The position numbers and the translations under genes are program-made. The notes below the pieces were generated by a model. The model was not told the origin of the DNA, ran no database searches, and saw only the letters and a list, made by a program, of their open reading frames with translations. A stretch of DNA of 64,000 nucleotides, from assembly GCA_900635495.1 (NCBI GenBank), contig LR134136.1, positions 2,790,001 through 2,854,000 on the forward strand. Reading direction: 5' to 3'. Position 1 is the first letter of the stretch. Each line of letters opens with the position of its first letter. The stretch is from Atlantibacter hermannii (GTDB taxonomy: Bacteria > Pseudomonadota > Gammaproteobacteria > Enterobacterales > Enterobacteriaceae). Shown piece after piece: positions 53,331 to 62,482 of the stretch.

Positions 53331-56300
53331 ATGAAAAGAATGTTAATCAACGCAACTCAGCAGGAAGAGTTGCGTGTCGCCCTTGTTGATGGGCAGCGCC
53401 TGTACGACCTGGATATTGAAAGCCCGGGCCACGAACAGAAAAAAGCGAACATCTACAAAGGAAAAATCACCCGCATTGAACCGAGTCTCGAAGCCGCTTT
53501 CGTTGATTATGGTGCTGAAAGACATGGTTTTCTCCCTCTCAAAGAAATCGCCCGCGAATACTTCCTTCTAACTATGCTTCCCATGGTCGCCCGAACATCA
53601 AAGATGTCCTGCGTGAAGGCCAGGAAGTCATTGTGCAGATCGACAAAGAAGAGCGCGGTAATAAAGGTGCGGCACTGACCACCTTTATCAGCCTGGCGGG
53701 CAGTTATCTGGTATTGATGCCGAATAACCCGCGCGCAGGCGGTATTTCACGCCGTATCGAAGGCGACGACCGTACCGAATTGAAAGAAGCGCTGGCAAGC
53801 CTTGAACTGCCGGATGGCATGGGTCTTATCGTGCGTACCGCAGGCGTGGGCAAATCCGCCGAAGCGCTGCAATGGGATTTAAGCTTCCGCCTGAAACACT
53901 GGGAAGCGATCAAAAAAGCCGCTGAAAGCCGCCCTGCCCCCTTCCTGATCCACCAGGAAAGCAACGTTATCGTGCGTGCGTTCCGCGACTATCTGCGTCA
54001 GGATATTGGCGAAATCCTTATCGATAACCCTAAAGTGCTTGAGCTGGCTCGCCAGCACATCTCCGCGCTGGGTCGTCCGGATTTCAGCAGCAAAATTAAA
54101 CTGTACACCGGTGAAATTCCGCTGTTCAGCCATTACCAAATCGAATCGCAAATCGAATCTGCATTCCAGCGTGAAGTGCGTCTGCCTTCCGGCGGCTCCA
54201 TCGTAATCGACAGCACGGAAGCCCTGACCGCAATCGACATCAACTCCGCCCGCGCAACTCGCGGCGGCGATATCGAAGAAACCGCGTTCAACACCAACCT
54301 GGAAGCAGCAGATGAAATCGCCCGCCAGCTGCGCCTGCGCGATCTCGGCGGCCTGATTGTTATCGACTTCATCGATATGACGCCGGTGCGTCACCAGCGT
54401 GCTGTAGAAAACCGCCTGCGTGAAGCCGTTCGCCAGGACCGTGCGCGTATTCAGATTTCTCATATTTCACGTTTCGGCCTGCTGGAGATGTCTCGCCAGC
54501 GCCTGAGCCCGTCCCTGGGTGAATCCAGCCATCACGTTTGCCCGCGCTGTAGTGGCACCGGCACCATTCGTGATAACGAATCTCTGTCACTGTCGATTCT
54601 GCGTCTCATCGAAGAAGAAGCGCTGAAAGAGAACACGAAAGAGGTTCACGCCATCGTTCCGGTGCCGATCGCCTCTTATCTGTTGAACGAAAAACGCGAC
54701 GCCATTACCGCTATTGAAACCCGTCAGGGCGGTGTCCGTGCCGTGATCGTGCCGAACGACCAGATGGAAACGCCGCACTATTCCGTGCTGCGCGTCCGTA
54801 AAGGCGAAGAGACCAAAACGCTGAGCTACATGCTGCCGAAGCTGCATGAAGAAGCCATGGCGATGCCGTCTGAAGACGAGCCTGCCGAGCGTAAGCGTCC
54901 GGAAGAACCCGCTTTAGCGACCTTCGCAATGCCGGATATTCCTCCTGCGCCGCCGGAAACCAAAGCGGTGTCTGAAGCGCCGGTTAACGCACCTGTCACG
55001 CCGCAAGCCAATGCGCCTGAAGCTGCGAAACCGGGACTGTTCAGCCGTTTTATCAGCGCACTGAAATCTCTGTTTGCTGATGAATCTGCCGCGCCTGCGC
55101 CGGTAGTCGAAGAGCCGAAGAAAGAGGCTGGCGAAGAGAAACAGCGTGGCGATCGCCGTAATAACCGTCGCCAGAATAACCGCCGCGACCGTAACGACCG
55201 TAACGATCGTTCGAACCGCGACAATCGTGAAGGCCGTGAGCCGCGTGAAAGCCGCGATAACCGCGCCGGCAACGAGGCGCGCGAACCGCGTGAAGAGAAT
55301 CGCCGTAACCGCCGCCAGGCCCAGCAGCAAACGGCTGAAGCGCGTGAAGTTCGCGAGGTTGTCGCTGATGAAACTGAGCAGGCGAAAGGCCGCGATGAGC
55401 AGCAACCGCGTCGCGAGCGCAACCGCCGCCGTTCTGACGATAAACGTCAGGCTCAACAGGATGTGAAAGCGCTGAATCGCGAAGAACGTCCGGAGCAGGA
55501 TGCTGAGCAGGAAGAACGCGTTCAGGTCATGCCGCGCCGTAAACAGCGTCAGCTGTCGCAGAAAGTGCGCTTTACTGACGATGTGGTCGAGACAGACGTC
55601 AGTGCAAACATCGAACCGCAGGAAGCTGCGCCGGCTCAAAGCACCGAACTGGCCACTATTCCGCTGCCAGCAGTGGTTGAAACCGAAGCCACCGAGCCGG
55701 AAGAAACCGCTGAGAATCGTACTGACGCTAATGGTATGCCGCGTCGTTCCCGTCGCTCGCCGCGCCATCTGCGCGTCAGTGGCCAGCGTCGCCGCCGCTA
55801 TCGCGATGAGCGCTACCCGGCGGCTTCCCCGATGCCGTTGACCGTAGCCTGCGCATCGCCGGAAATGGCGTCAGGCAAAGTCTGGATCCGCTATCCGGTT
55901 GCGCAGAGTGCCGCCGTTGAACAGCAGGAGCACCAGGAACAGCCAGTTGAACAAACCCAGGAAACTGCCGTTACTCAACAGGCGGTGATGGAAGACGCAA
56001 TCCTGACTGCGCCAGTGGCAACGGAAATCGCTGCAACCGCGCCAGTGGAAACGTCGCATCCGGAAGTGATTGCCGCTCCGGTTGACGCGCAACCTGAAAT
56101 CATTGCCTCTGAAGATGAAGCAGTGGCTGAACAGGTAGCACAGGACGCCAAAGCAGTGGACTCCTCCCCTGAAGAACAGAGCGCTGCTCCGGTCGCTCAG
56201 GAAGAGGCAGTAACGGTTGAGCCGGTTGTTGACGCGAACATCGCTGACGCGCCGCAGGAACAACCTGCGCCGCAAGCCCACGTTGAAGCGCCAGAAGTGT

Positions 56301-56599
56301 CTGAAGAAGCCGAAACCGTACAGCCGCAGCCGGTAATCGAACCTGCCGCCGCTGAAACTGCGCCGGAAACTGACGTTAAGGCCGCTCCGGTTGTGGCAAA
56401 CGTGGCAAAAGCGCATGTTCATCCACATGCCTCCGCACCTATGACTCGTGCCCCGGCACCGGAATACGTGCCGGAACCGCCGCGTCACAGTGACTGGGTG
56501 CGTGAGCCCTTTGCATTTAGCGGCAAAGGTTCCGCAGGTGGACACAGCGCCAGCCATACGGCGACTGCACCCGCGACCCGTCCGGGTCAGCCTGAGTAA
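53331..56599 (+). CDS. rne: Ribonuclease E (one frameshift in this sequence)
   Basis: The corrected protein has about 1089 residues (E. coli 1061). Domains: S1 RNA-binding (about 35-119), 5' sensor and DNase-I-like catalytic region, zinc link Cys in CPRCSGTG at residues 404-407, membrane-binding helix (about 570-585), then a disordered tail with Arg-rich RNA-binding stretches and binding sites for enolase and PNPase. It cuts mRNA and processes rRNA and tRNA. One C is missing near 53563; adding it restores REYFPSNYASHGRPNIKDVL. The gene is essential, so the break is a sequence error. Confidence 0.93.
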
Positions 56600-56609
56600 T
56601 CGCTTAATA

Positions 56610-56637
56610 AGCCGGTCTTCATGACCGGCTTTTTTTT
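56610..56637 (+). terminator. Terminator of rne
   Basis: AGCCGGTC TTCAT GACCGGCT followed by seven T, 11 bases after the stop codon. It overlaps the 3' end of the convergent LysR gene. Confidence 0.88.
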
Positions 56638-57566
56638 GCCTTTTCCGGCGGCTGCATTCCCATCAGTCCCGGCATGATCTCCCGCATCAAATCCAGAAAC
56701 TTTCTCAACCGGGCCGGATAATAACGGCTGTAGGGATAAACCAGCCAAACCGGCAACGGCGCAGCCTGCCACTGAGGCAATACCTGCACCAGCCTCCCTT
56801 GCGCCAGATCGCTCGCCACAATCCACGCCGAGACAATGCCTACCCCAAGGCCTGCCAGTACGGTCTCGCGCACCGCATATAAGCTGTCGGTACTCAGCCT
56901 TGGCGCGATAGCAAATGCCCGGCTTTCCCCGTTCGCCGTCCGCTTTAAAACCACTTCCTGTTGATAAAACGTGCTCAACGCCACCCAGGGAAGTGATGCC
57001 AGATCCTCGGGCTTATGAGCCGGTGGATAGTGTTGAAGCAGGCCAGGCGAGGCGACGACAATACGCGGCACTTCGGCCAGTAAAACCGATATGGTCGACG
57101 GATCGGGTTGGGCACCGACATGGATGGCGCAGTCAATATTTTCGCTGATAAACAGCGGTGCCTTATCATTCAGCAACCATTCGACGTTCATCCGCGGATA
57201 CTGTTGCAGGAACTGCGTGAGTGGCGCGATTAACTGCTCCTGCCCAAAGGCGTGGGGAGCGCGTATCCGTAATGTGCCAACCGGTTCATCTTCTGCATTC
57301 CGCACATCGTCTTCGAGCATCATCCAGTGCCCGGTCACCGTTTTCGCATGCTGATAGCAGCGTTCACCGTCGTCGGTGAGTTTCATTGCATGAGTCGTTC
57401 GTAACAAAAGCTTGCTGCCCAATAACGCCTCCAGCGACTTAAGCCGACGGCTTACCGTCGCCTGCGTGGTATTCATCTGAACGGCCGCCGCGCTTAATGA
57501 GCCGCTTTCGATAATTCTGATAAACGTATTCATCAGCTCAATTCTGTCTATACGCTCACTTTTCAC
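56619..57566 (-). CDS. LysR-family transcriptional regulator
   Basis: A 315-residue regulator. The N-terminal winged helix-turn-helix (about residues 8-66, GSLSAAAVQMNTTQATVSRRL) is followed by an effector domain of the PBP2_CrgA group (about 95-295). It diverges from an MFS transporter gene across 114 bases that hold a 21-bp perfect palindrome, so it very likely controls that gene and itself. The inducer cannot be told from sequence. It is absent from the rne-flgL interval in E. coli. Confidence 0.85.
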   Translation of the reverse strand: MKSERIDRIELMNTFIRIIESGSLSAAAVQMNTTQATVSRRLKSLEALLGSKLLLRTTHAMKLTDDGERCYQHAKTVTGHWMMLEDDVRNAEDEPVGTLRIRAPHAFGQEQLIAPLTQFLQQYPRMNVEWLLNDKAPLFISENIDCAIHVGAQPDPSTISVLLAEVPRIVVASPGLLQHYPPAHKPEDLASLPWVALSTFYQQEVVLKRTANGESRAFAIAPRLSTDSLYAVRETVLAGLGVGIVSAWIVASDLAQGRLVQVLPQWQAAPLPVWLVYPYSRYYPARLRKFLDLMREIMPGLMGMQPPEKAKKSRS

Positions 57567-57578
57567 TGAACCACCCTT

Positions 57579-57599
57579 GTTATACGTCGGACGTATAAC
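57579..57599. promoter_or_regulatory. Perfect 21-bp palindrome, likely LysR operator
   Basis: Half-site GTTATACGTC is mirrored exactly around a central G. It contains the LysR pattern T-N11-A and lies 12 bases before the regulator start and 81 bases before the transporter gene. Confidence 0.7.
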
Positions 57600-57680
57600 C
57601 GTTTTATCAGATGTCCGTCTACCACGCTACCGCGCCATCCACCACAATCCTCATCATTACCTGACCGCGAGGATTTACTG

Positions 57681-58901
57681 ATGAACACAACCCACTCTCC
57701 CGCTAATCTGCTTCGGACCTTACTGGTGCTTGCCAGCGCTGCCGGATTTAGCGTGGCCTCGATTTACTACGCCCAGCCTGTACTGCCGTTGATAGGCGAT
57801 AATCTCCATCTGGGCGTCAGCAGCATGGGGTTAATCCCCACGTTAACCCAGGCAGGATATGCCGCAGGCATCCTGTTTTTGCTGCCGCTCGGCGATCGCT
57901 TTGACCGCCGGACAATTATTCTCGCGAAGTCATTCGCACTGGCGGTAATGCTTATGCTGTACAGCTTTTCGGGCAGCGAACACAGCCTGCTGGCGCTGAG
58001 CCTGCTGCTTGGCGCCTCCGCCACCGTCGCGCAGGATATCGTTCCCGCAGCGGCTATTCTCTCCCCCTCTGGCAAACAGGGCAAAGCGGTGGGGATGGTA
58101 ATGACCGGGTTACTGCTGGGGATCCTGTTATCCCGGACCGTCAGCGGCCTGGTCAGCGCGGTATGGGGATGGCGGATGATGTATCAACTGGCAGCGGTGA
58201 GCATTGCGCTGGTCGGCCTGGCGTTGTGGCGCGTTCTGCCTTCGTTTAGCGCTCAGACAGCGTTACGTTATCCGGTCCTTATGAAATCAATGGTGCAGCT
58301 CTGGGTACGTCATCCTGCTTTACGCCGCGCCGCTTTTGCTCAGGGTTTGCTGTCCGTGGGTTTCAGCGCCTTCTGGTCAATGCTGGCGGTGATGCTGAAC
58401 CAACAATTTCATCTGGGCAGCGCCATGGCGGGCGCGTTTGGTATCGCCGGGGCGGCGGGCGCGCTGGCCGCTCCGTTCTCCGGGACACTTTCCGATAAGC
58501 TGGGCGCAAACCGCGTTACGCAATATGCCGCCGCGCTGACCACGGTTTCCTTTGGGCTGATGTTTCTTATGCCTCTGTTGCCAGGCGTTGGGTCACTCGT
58601 GCTGATCGCACTGTGCGCCGTAGGTTTCGATCTGGGTCTGCAATCGGCGCTGGTGGCGCACCAGACGCTGGTCTACAAACTGGATCCCCAGGCGCGTGGT
58701 CGTCTTAATGCTCTGTTGTTTACCGGTGTGTTCATCGGCATGGCCTTGGGTTCCGTGTTGGGCAGCGCGATGTGGGAAGCCTGGGGCTGGGCTGGCGTGG
58801 TTATGCTTGCGGTTGTTGCCAGTGCGGCGAGTTTGTTGGTGCGCCTGGCCGAACGTCGCCGCCAACACCATCAGGACGTTTCGACCCAACAGGTCAATTG
58901 A
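57681..58901 (+). CDS. MFS transporter, drug/sugar efflux type
   Basis: A 406-residue protein with 12 predicted membrane segments and the loop motif DRFDRRTII after segment 2 (the MFS GxLaDrxGrr motif). It belongs to the DHA1-like group of exporters (AraJ/YgaY-like). The start ATG 57681 follows GAGG. Its partner regulator is the divergent LysR gene. The substrate is unknown; toxic compound export is a plausible guess only. Confidence 0.84.
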   Translation: MNTTHSPANLLRTLLVLASAAGFSVASIYYAQPVLPLIGDNLHLGVSSMGLIPTLTQAGYAAGILFLLPLGDRFDRRTIILAKSFALAVMLMLYSFSGSEHSLLALSLLLGASATVAQDIVPAAAILSPSGKQGKAVGMVMTGLLLGILLSRTVSGLVSAVWGWRMMYQLAAVSIALVGLALWRVLPSFSAQTALRYPVLMKSMVQLWVRHPALRRAAFAQGLLSVGFSAFWSMLAVMLNQQFHLGSAMAGAFGIAGAAGALAAPFSGTLSDKLGANRVTQYAAALTTVSFGLMFLMPLLPGVGSLVLIALCAVGFDLGLQSALVAHQTLVYKLDPQARGRLNALLFTGVFIGMALGSVLGSAMWEAWGWAGVVMLAVVASAASLLVRLAERRRQHHQDVSTQQVN

Positions 58902-59549
58902 TGAATAAATGATTGATGCCCGTTATGAAGTTTCTATAAACAACATGCGGGCCAATCCTTATCACAGCTTATCGGCTGATTATCTTGATAAAGTCCGAAT
59001 TGCTTGCGAATATTTTCTTAAATCTACGCTTTTTCAGTACTATTGTCCCGCTAGCTGATATTTATTAAAGCAAGTTTTACACCATGAAAAATGACTTAAT
59101 TTTATCGCCCTTATGCATCAGCTTTCCGTTATGCGCCTTGCCGGATGATATAAATAAATAATACTGAAAATAATATTTTCCATGACGTTCAATACAGTTA
59201 TCACAGCCATAAAGATTAATTTATGAAAACCTAAATCAATCAACAAACTGACACAAGCCATTAATAAATATAGTTATTATTTTAAATAATAACCACGCTA
59301 TAATCAAACAACCTGTAACGGAGCCGATAAAACACGACAGGTAATAGTTTTCTCATAACACAAAAAATATTTAAACTTTGCAACACTCCTTAACGGAAAA
59401 TAATTTTCATCATCTCTGCCAGTAGAGTAAGGGATATTCATACTCCATGAATAAAAGTATGAAAGGAGGACAAAATTTATTTCAAGATGCACGTTTTCTC
59501 GTGAAGCCCGAAAAGGATTTTATGTACAAAATGGATAAACAGGAATTTT
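58902..59549 (+). other. AT-rich region between the MFS and IbrA-like genes
   Basis: These 648 bases are visibly richer in A and T than the flanks and contain no gene with family support. A 54-codon open frame (59447-59611) lies at the right end with ATG at 59447; it overlaps the IbrA-like start and may be the true N-terminus of that gene (see findings). The rest is probably a promoter region of foreign origin. Confidence 0.5.
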
Positions 59550-60793
59550 ATGCATCGTATCCAGACCAGACCAAAACAGAGAAAAATCCCGCTGCAAAAA
59601 AACGTCTATAGCGCAGCGCTGGAGCGTATAGCGTGGGTGTTCGATTCTTTTGATCGGATATGCATTTCTTTTTCAGGCGGCAAAGACTCGACCTTGCTGT
59701 TTCATTTAACGGCCCAGGAAGCACGTCGGCGCGGGCGAAAATTCAACGTGCTGTTTGTCGACTGGGAAGTGCAGTTCCAACACACCATTGATCATATCCA
59801 GGCGATGAAAACACTGTACGAAGATTGTACGGAACATTTTTATTGGTCGCGCTTCCCATCACCACCGTCAACGGAACGTCCTCTTATCAGCCAGAATGGA
59901 TTGCCTGGGAACCTGGCGTAAAGTGGATACGGCAACCCCCAAAGGATGCCATTACCGATCCCGGCTATTTTCCCTTTTATACGCCAGACATGACCTTTGA
60001 GGATTTTGTTCCTTCTCTTAATGACTGGCTTGCCCGCACGCCACCTGTCACGCCCACTGCAATACTTACCGGTATGCGGGCAGATGAATCGCTTATGCGT
60101 TTTCAGAGCATTTGCGATCGGCGCAAAGCACGATACAGCCCCGATAAACCCTGGACTACCGCCAGCATGTCTTCCGGCGCTTGCACCATCGCCCCGCTGT
60201 ATGACTGGAAAACCGCCGATATCTGGTCATGGTTCGCCCACACCGGGGCGCAGTGCAATCCTCTCTATCAGTTGATGTTTCAGGCCGGCGTAAAACCGCG
60301 ATATATGCGAATTTGCGAACCCTTTGGACCGGAACAACGCACCGGACTGTGGCTGTTTCATGTGCTGGAACCGGAACTCTGGGATCGGGTTTGCCTGCGG
60401 GTAAGCGGTGCCCGTACCGGCGAAATTTATGCCGCAGAGCGCAACGGTTTTTACGGTCAGGGGCAAATCAACAAGCCCGACGCCATGACATGGCGCGAGT
60501 ATGCCCTGTTCCTGCTCGACAGCCTCCCCCCTGCCACGGCGGAACATTATCGCAATAAAATCGCCGTTTATTTGCAGTGGTACCGGCAGCGTGACTATCC
60601 CGACGACATTCCTGACTACCAGGAGAAAGACACCGGCAGCAAAGACATTCCCTCCTGGCGGCGTATCTGTCGGACCCTTTTACGCAACGATTACTGGTGC
60701 CGATCGCTCTCTTTCAGCCCCACCCGAACCCACCATTATGAACGCTGGAAAAAGCGTGTTCAGGAGAAACGAAAACTATGGCAAGTGATTTAA
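59550..60793 (+). CDS. IbrA/YbdN-like PAPS-reductase-family protein, DUF3440 (one frameshift in this sequence)
   Basis: The corrected protein has about 414 residues and aligns along its length with E. coli YbdN and IbrA. It has the PP-loop SFSGGKDSTLLFHLT near residue 42, which binds ATP or PAPS, and the DUF3440 C-terminus (KDIPSWRRICRTLLRNDYWCR). One G is missing near 59846; adding it gives HFYWVALPITTVNGTSSYQPEW. IbrA was described as a regulator of immunoglobulin-binding (eib) genes; its biochemical action is unknown. It overlaps the ParB-like gene by 16 bases. The start is uncertain (59523 or 59550). Confidence 0.85.
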
Positions 60794-61425
60794 GTTTCCC
60801 GTTATCAGATCTGTTATCCCCTCTTACAACGTGGCTAAAGAGCCTGCCGGAGGAGGCGCGCATTGACGCGTTAAATCAGATCAAAGAAGCGCTGCATGCG
60901 CTCAGCCCTTTCAGTCATCAGCCGGTGGACTGCGTGAAATGGGTGAAGTCTTCGCAACTTAAAGAAAATAATTACAACCCCAATGTAATGGCGGCGGCGG
61001 AGAGAAAACTGCTGCTTCACTCACTGCTTCAGGATGGATATACGCAACCCGTGGTCGCGACGCAGCAGCAGGGCAATGCGCTAAGTCTGGTTGATGGCGC
61101 CCACCGCTTCCGGGCCGCAGTGAAAGATAAAACACTGGCGAAACGCCTTGGCGGCTACATCCCGGTGGTTGTGTTGACGAGAAATGATGCGGGTCGGGAT
61201 GCCAATATTGCTTCTACGGTGCGCCATAACCGCGCGCGCGGCAAACATCAAATCCCGGCCATGTCCGCCCTCGTACAAGAACTCTCGCGGTATGGCTGGG
61301 ATGATAAGCACATTGCCGAACAACTGGGTATGGAACCCGACGAGGTGCTGCGGTTAAAACAAACTGCGGGTTTGAAAGAGATGTTTGCCGACCGGCAATA
61401 TTCGCAAGCCTGGACGGTGGAGTAA
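60778..61425 (+). CDS. IbrB/YbdM-like ParB/sulfiredoxin-fold protein
   Basis: A 215-residue protein with the ParB N-terminal domain: VKSSQLKENNYNPNVM, then the ParB/Srx box in LVDGAHRFRAA near residue 105, and a helix-turn-helix-like KHIAEQLGMEPDEVLRLKQ. It matches E. coli YbdM and IbrB. It is not a chromosome partition ParB, because no parA or parS is near and the C-terminal dimer domain is missing. Its gene overlaps the IbrA-like gene, and the two almost always occur together, so they probably act as one unit. Confidence 0.85.
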   Translation: MASDLSFPLSDLLSPLTTWLKSLPEEARIDALNQIKEALHALSPFSHQPVDCVKWVKSSQLKENNYNPNVMAAAERKLLLHSLLQDGYTQPVVATQQQGNALSLVDGAHRFRAAVKDKTLAKRLGGYIPVVVLTRNDAGRDANIASTVRHNRARGKHQIPAMSALVQELSRYGWDDKHIAEQLGMEPDEVLRLKQTAGLKEMFADRQYSQAWTVE

Positions 61426-61427
61426 GC

Positions 61428-61462
61428 AAAAAAAAGGCCCGCTCCGGGGTGCGGAAGCGGGC
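61428..61462 (-). terminator. Terminator of flgKL
   Basis: On the minus strand GCCCGCT and AGCGGGC flank a 12-base loop and are followed by C and a T-run, 43 bases after the flgL stop. Confidence 0.82.
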
Positions 61463-61504
61463 ACAAAGCATATCCAGTTTCAAAATATGCTCAAATTGTT
61501 CGCC

Positions 61505-62467
61505 TTAGCGATTTAGCTGGAACAGCGACATGCCCTGCATGTCGGTGAATGCTTTATAAGACGCCTGTAGTGCGGCCTGCTGCATCACGTAAGAGGAGAT
61601 CACTGAGTTCCAGTCAGCGTCGATGAGGTTACTCATCTGCTGCGTCTGGCTAAGCGTCCGGTCCGCGCCCAGCGTATCCAGACTGGACAGCTCGGCAAGT
61701 TGCGTACCCAGTTCGGCCTGTACGGTTAACACGTTATTAAGCGAGTTTTTCAGCCCACGGTTGGTTTTATCCACCGCAGCATCCAGGGCAGCTTTTTCTT
61801 CATCCGTCGCCCCTGCTTTCGGGGTTTTCAACGCGGCAATGGCGGTATCGAACATCGTAAATAAGTTCTTTTCCTGGGTACTGCCTGTCGGCTCCGGTAC
61901 CGCATTGCTGGTCACGTTCATAAAGACGGAATCACCGGTATGGCCAATCACCATGCTACGGGCTGAATCCACTTTTTGGGTGATCTGCTCAGTGCCGCCG
62001 TGATATTCGATATTGCCCGGCGTGCCGCTGAACGGCGCGGTATCGGTTTTAAAGCCCGCAAAAATAAAACGTCCGTTGCCGTCAGTGCTGTTTGCCAGGT
62101 TCAACACCTGATCGCGGATACCCTGTAAATCTGTTGCCAGCGATGCGCGGTCGTCATCGCTCAGCGTGCCGTTGCCCGCCTGAACGATTTTTTCCTGAGC
62201 GGTCTGGATCGCGGTGGTGACCTGAGACAGCACGCTGGTTTCCAGCGACACTTTTTGGGTCGCGAACGTGCGCGCCATGGTGTACTGGCTGTTTTCCGCC
62301 TGCGCCTGAGAAAGCACCACGGCCTGAGCGGCAGCGATAGGATCGTCTGAGGCTTTATTGACGCGTTTGCCGGTAGACATTTGCTCGCCGTAACCCAGCC
62401 ATTCCGCCTGGGCATTGGTCACACCGCGCATATTCTGTTGGTACATCATTTGAGTACTGATACGCAT
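61505..62467 (-). CDS. flgL: Flagellar hook-filament junction protein FlgL
   Basis: A 320-residue protein (E. coli 317) that joins the hook to the filament together with FlgK. It has a flagellin-type N-terminus (MRISTQMMYQQNMRGVTNAQAEWL) and a flagellin-type C-terminus (DADWNSVISSYVMQQAALQASYKAF). It is exported by the flagellar type III apparatus. It follows flgK by 15 bases. Confidence 0.96.
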   Translation of the reverse strand: MRISTQMMYQQNMRGVTNAQAEWLGYGEQMSTGKRVNKASDDPIAAAQAVVLSQAQAENSQYTMARTFATQKVSLETSVLSQVTTAIQTAQEKIVQAGNGTLSDDDRASLATDLQGIRDQVLNLANSTDGNGRFIFAGFKTDTAPFSGTPGNIEYHGGTEQITQKVDSARSMVIGHTGDSVFMNVTSNAVPEPTGSTQEKNLFTMFDTAIAALKTPKAGATDEEKAALDAAVDKTNRGLKNSLNNVLTVQAELGTQLAELSSLDTLGADRTLSQTQQMSNLIDADWNSVISSYVMQQAALQASYKAFTDMQGMSLFQLNR

Positions 62468-62482
62468 CGATCAATTCTCCCG

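Noticed and set aside
54826..55768. Long antisense open frames of 198 and 284 codons inside rne
   Set aside because: They mirror the Arg- and Glu-rich tail of RNase E. The sense strand matches E. coli RNase E, so these are shadows.
59083..59160. 25-codon open frame in the AT-rich region before the IbrA-like gene
   Set aside because: It is short, has no ribosome site and is of a kind expected by chance in AT-rich DNA.
60778..61425. Chromosome-partition ParB
   Set aside because: No parA, parS or C-terminal dimer domain is present. The protein matches IbrB/YbdM and overlaps an IbrA-like gene.
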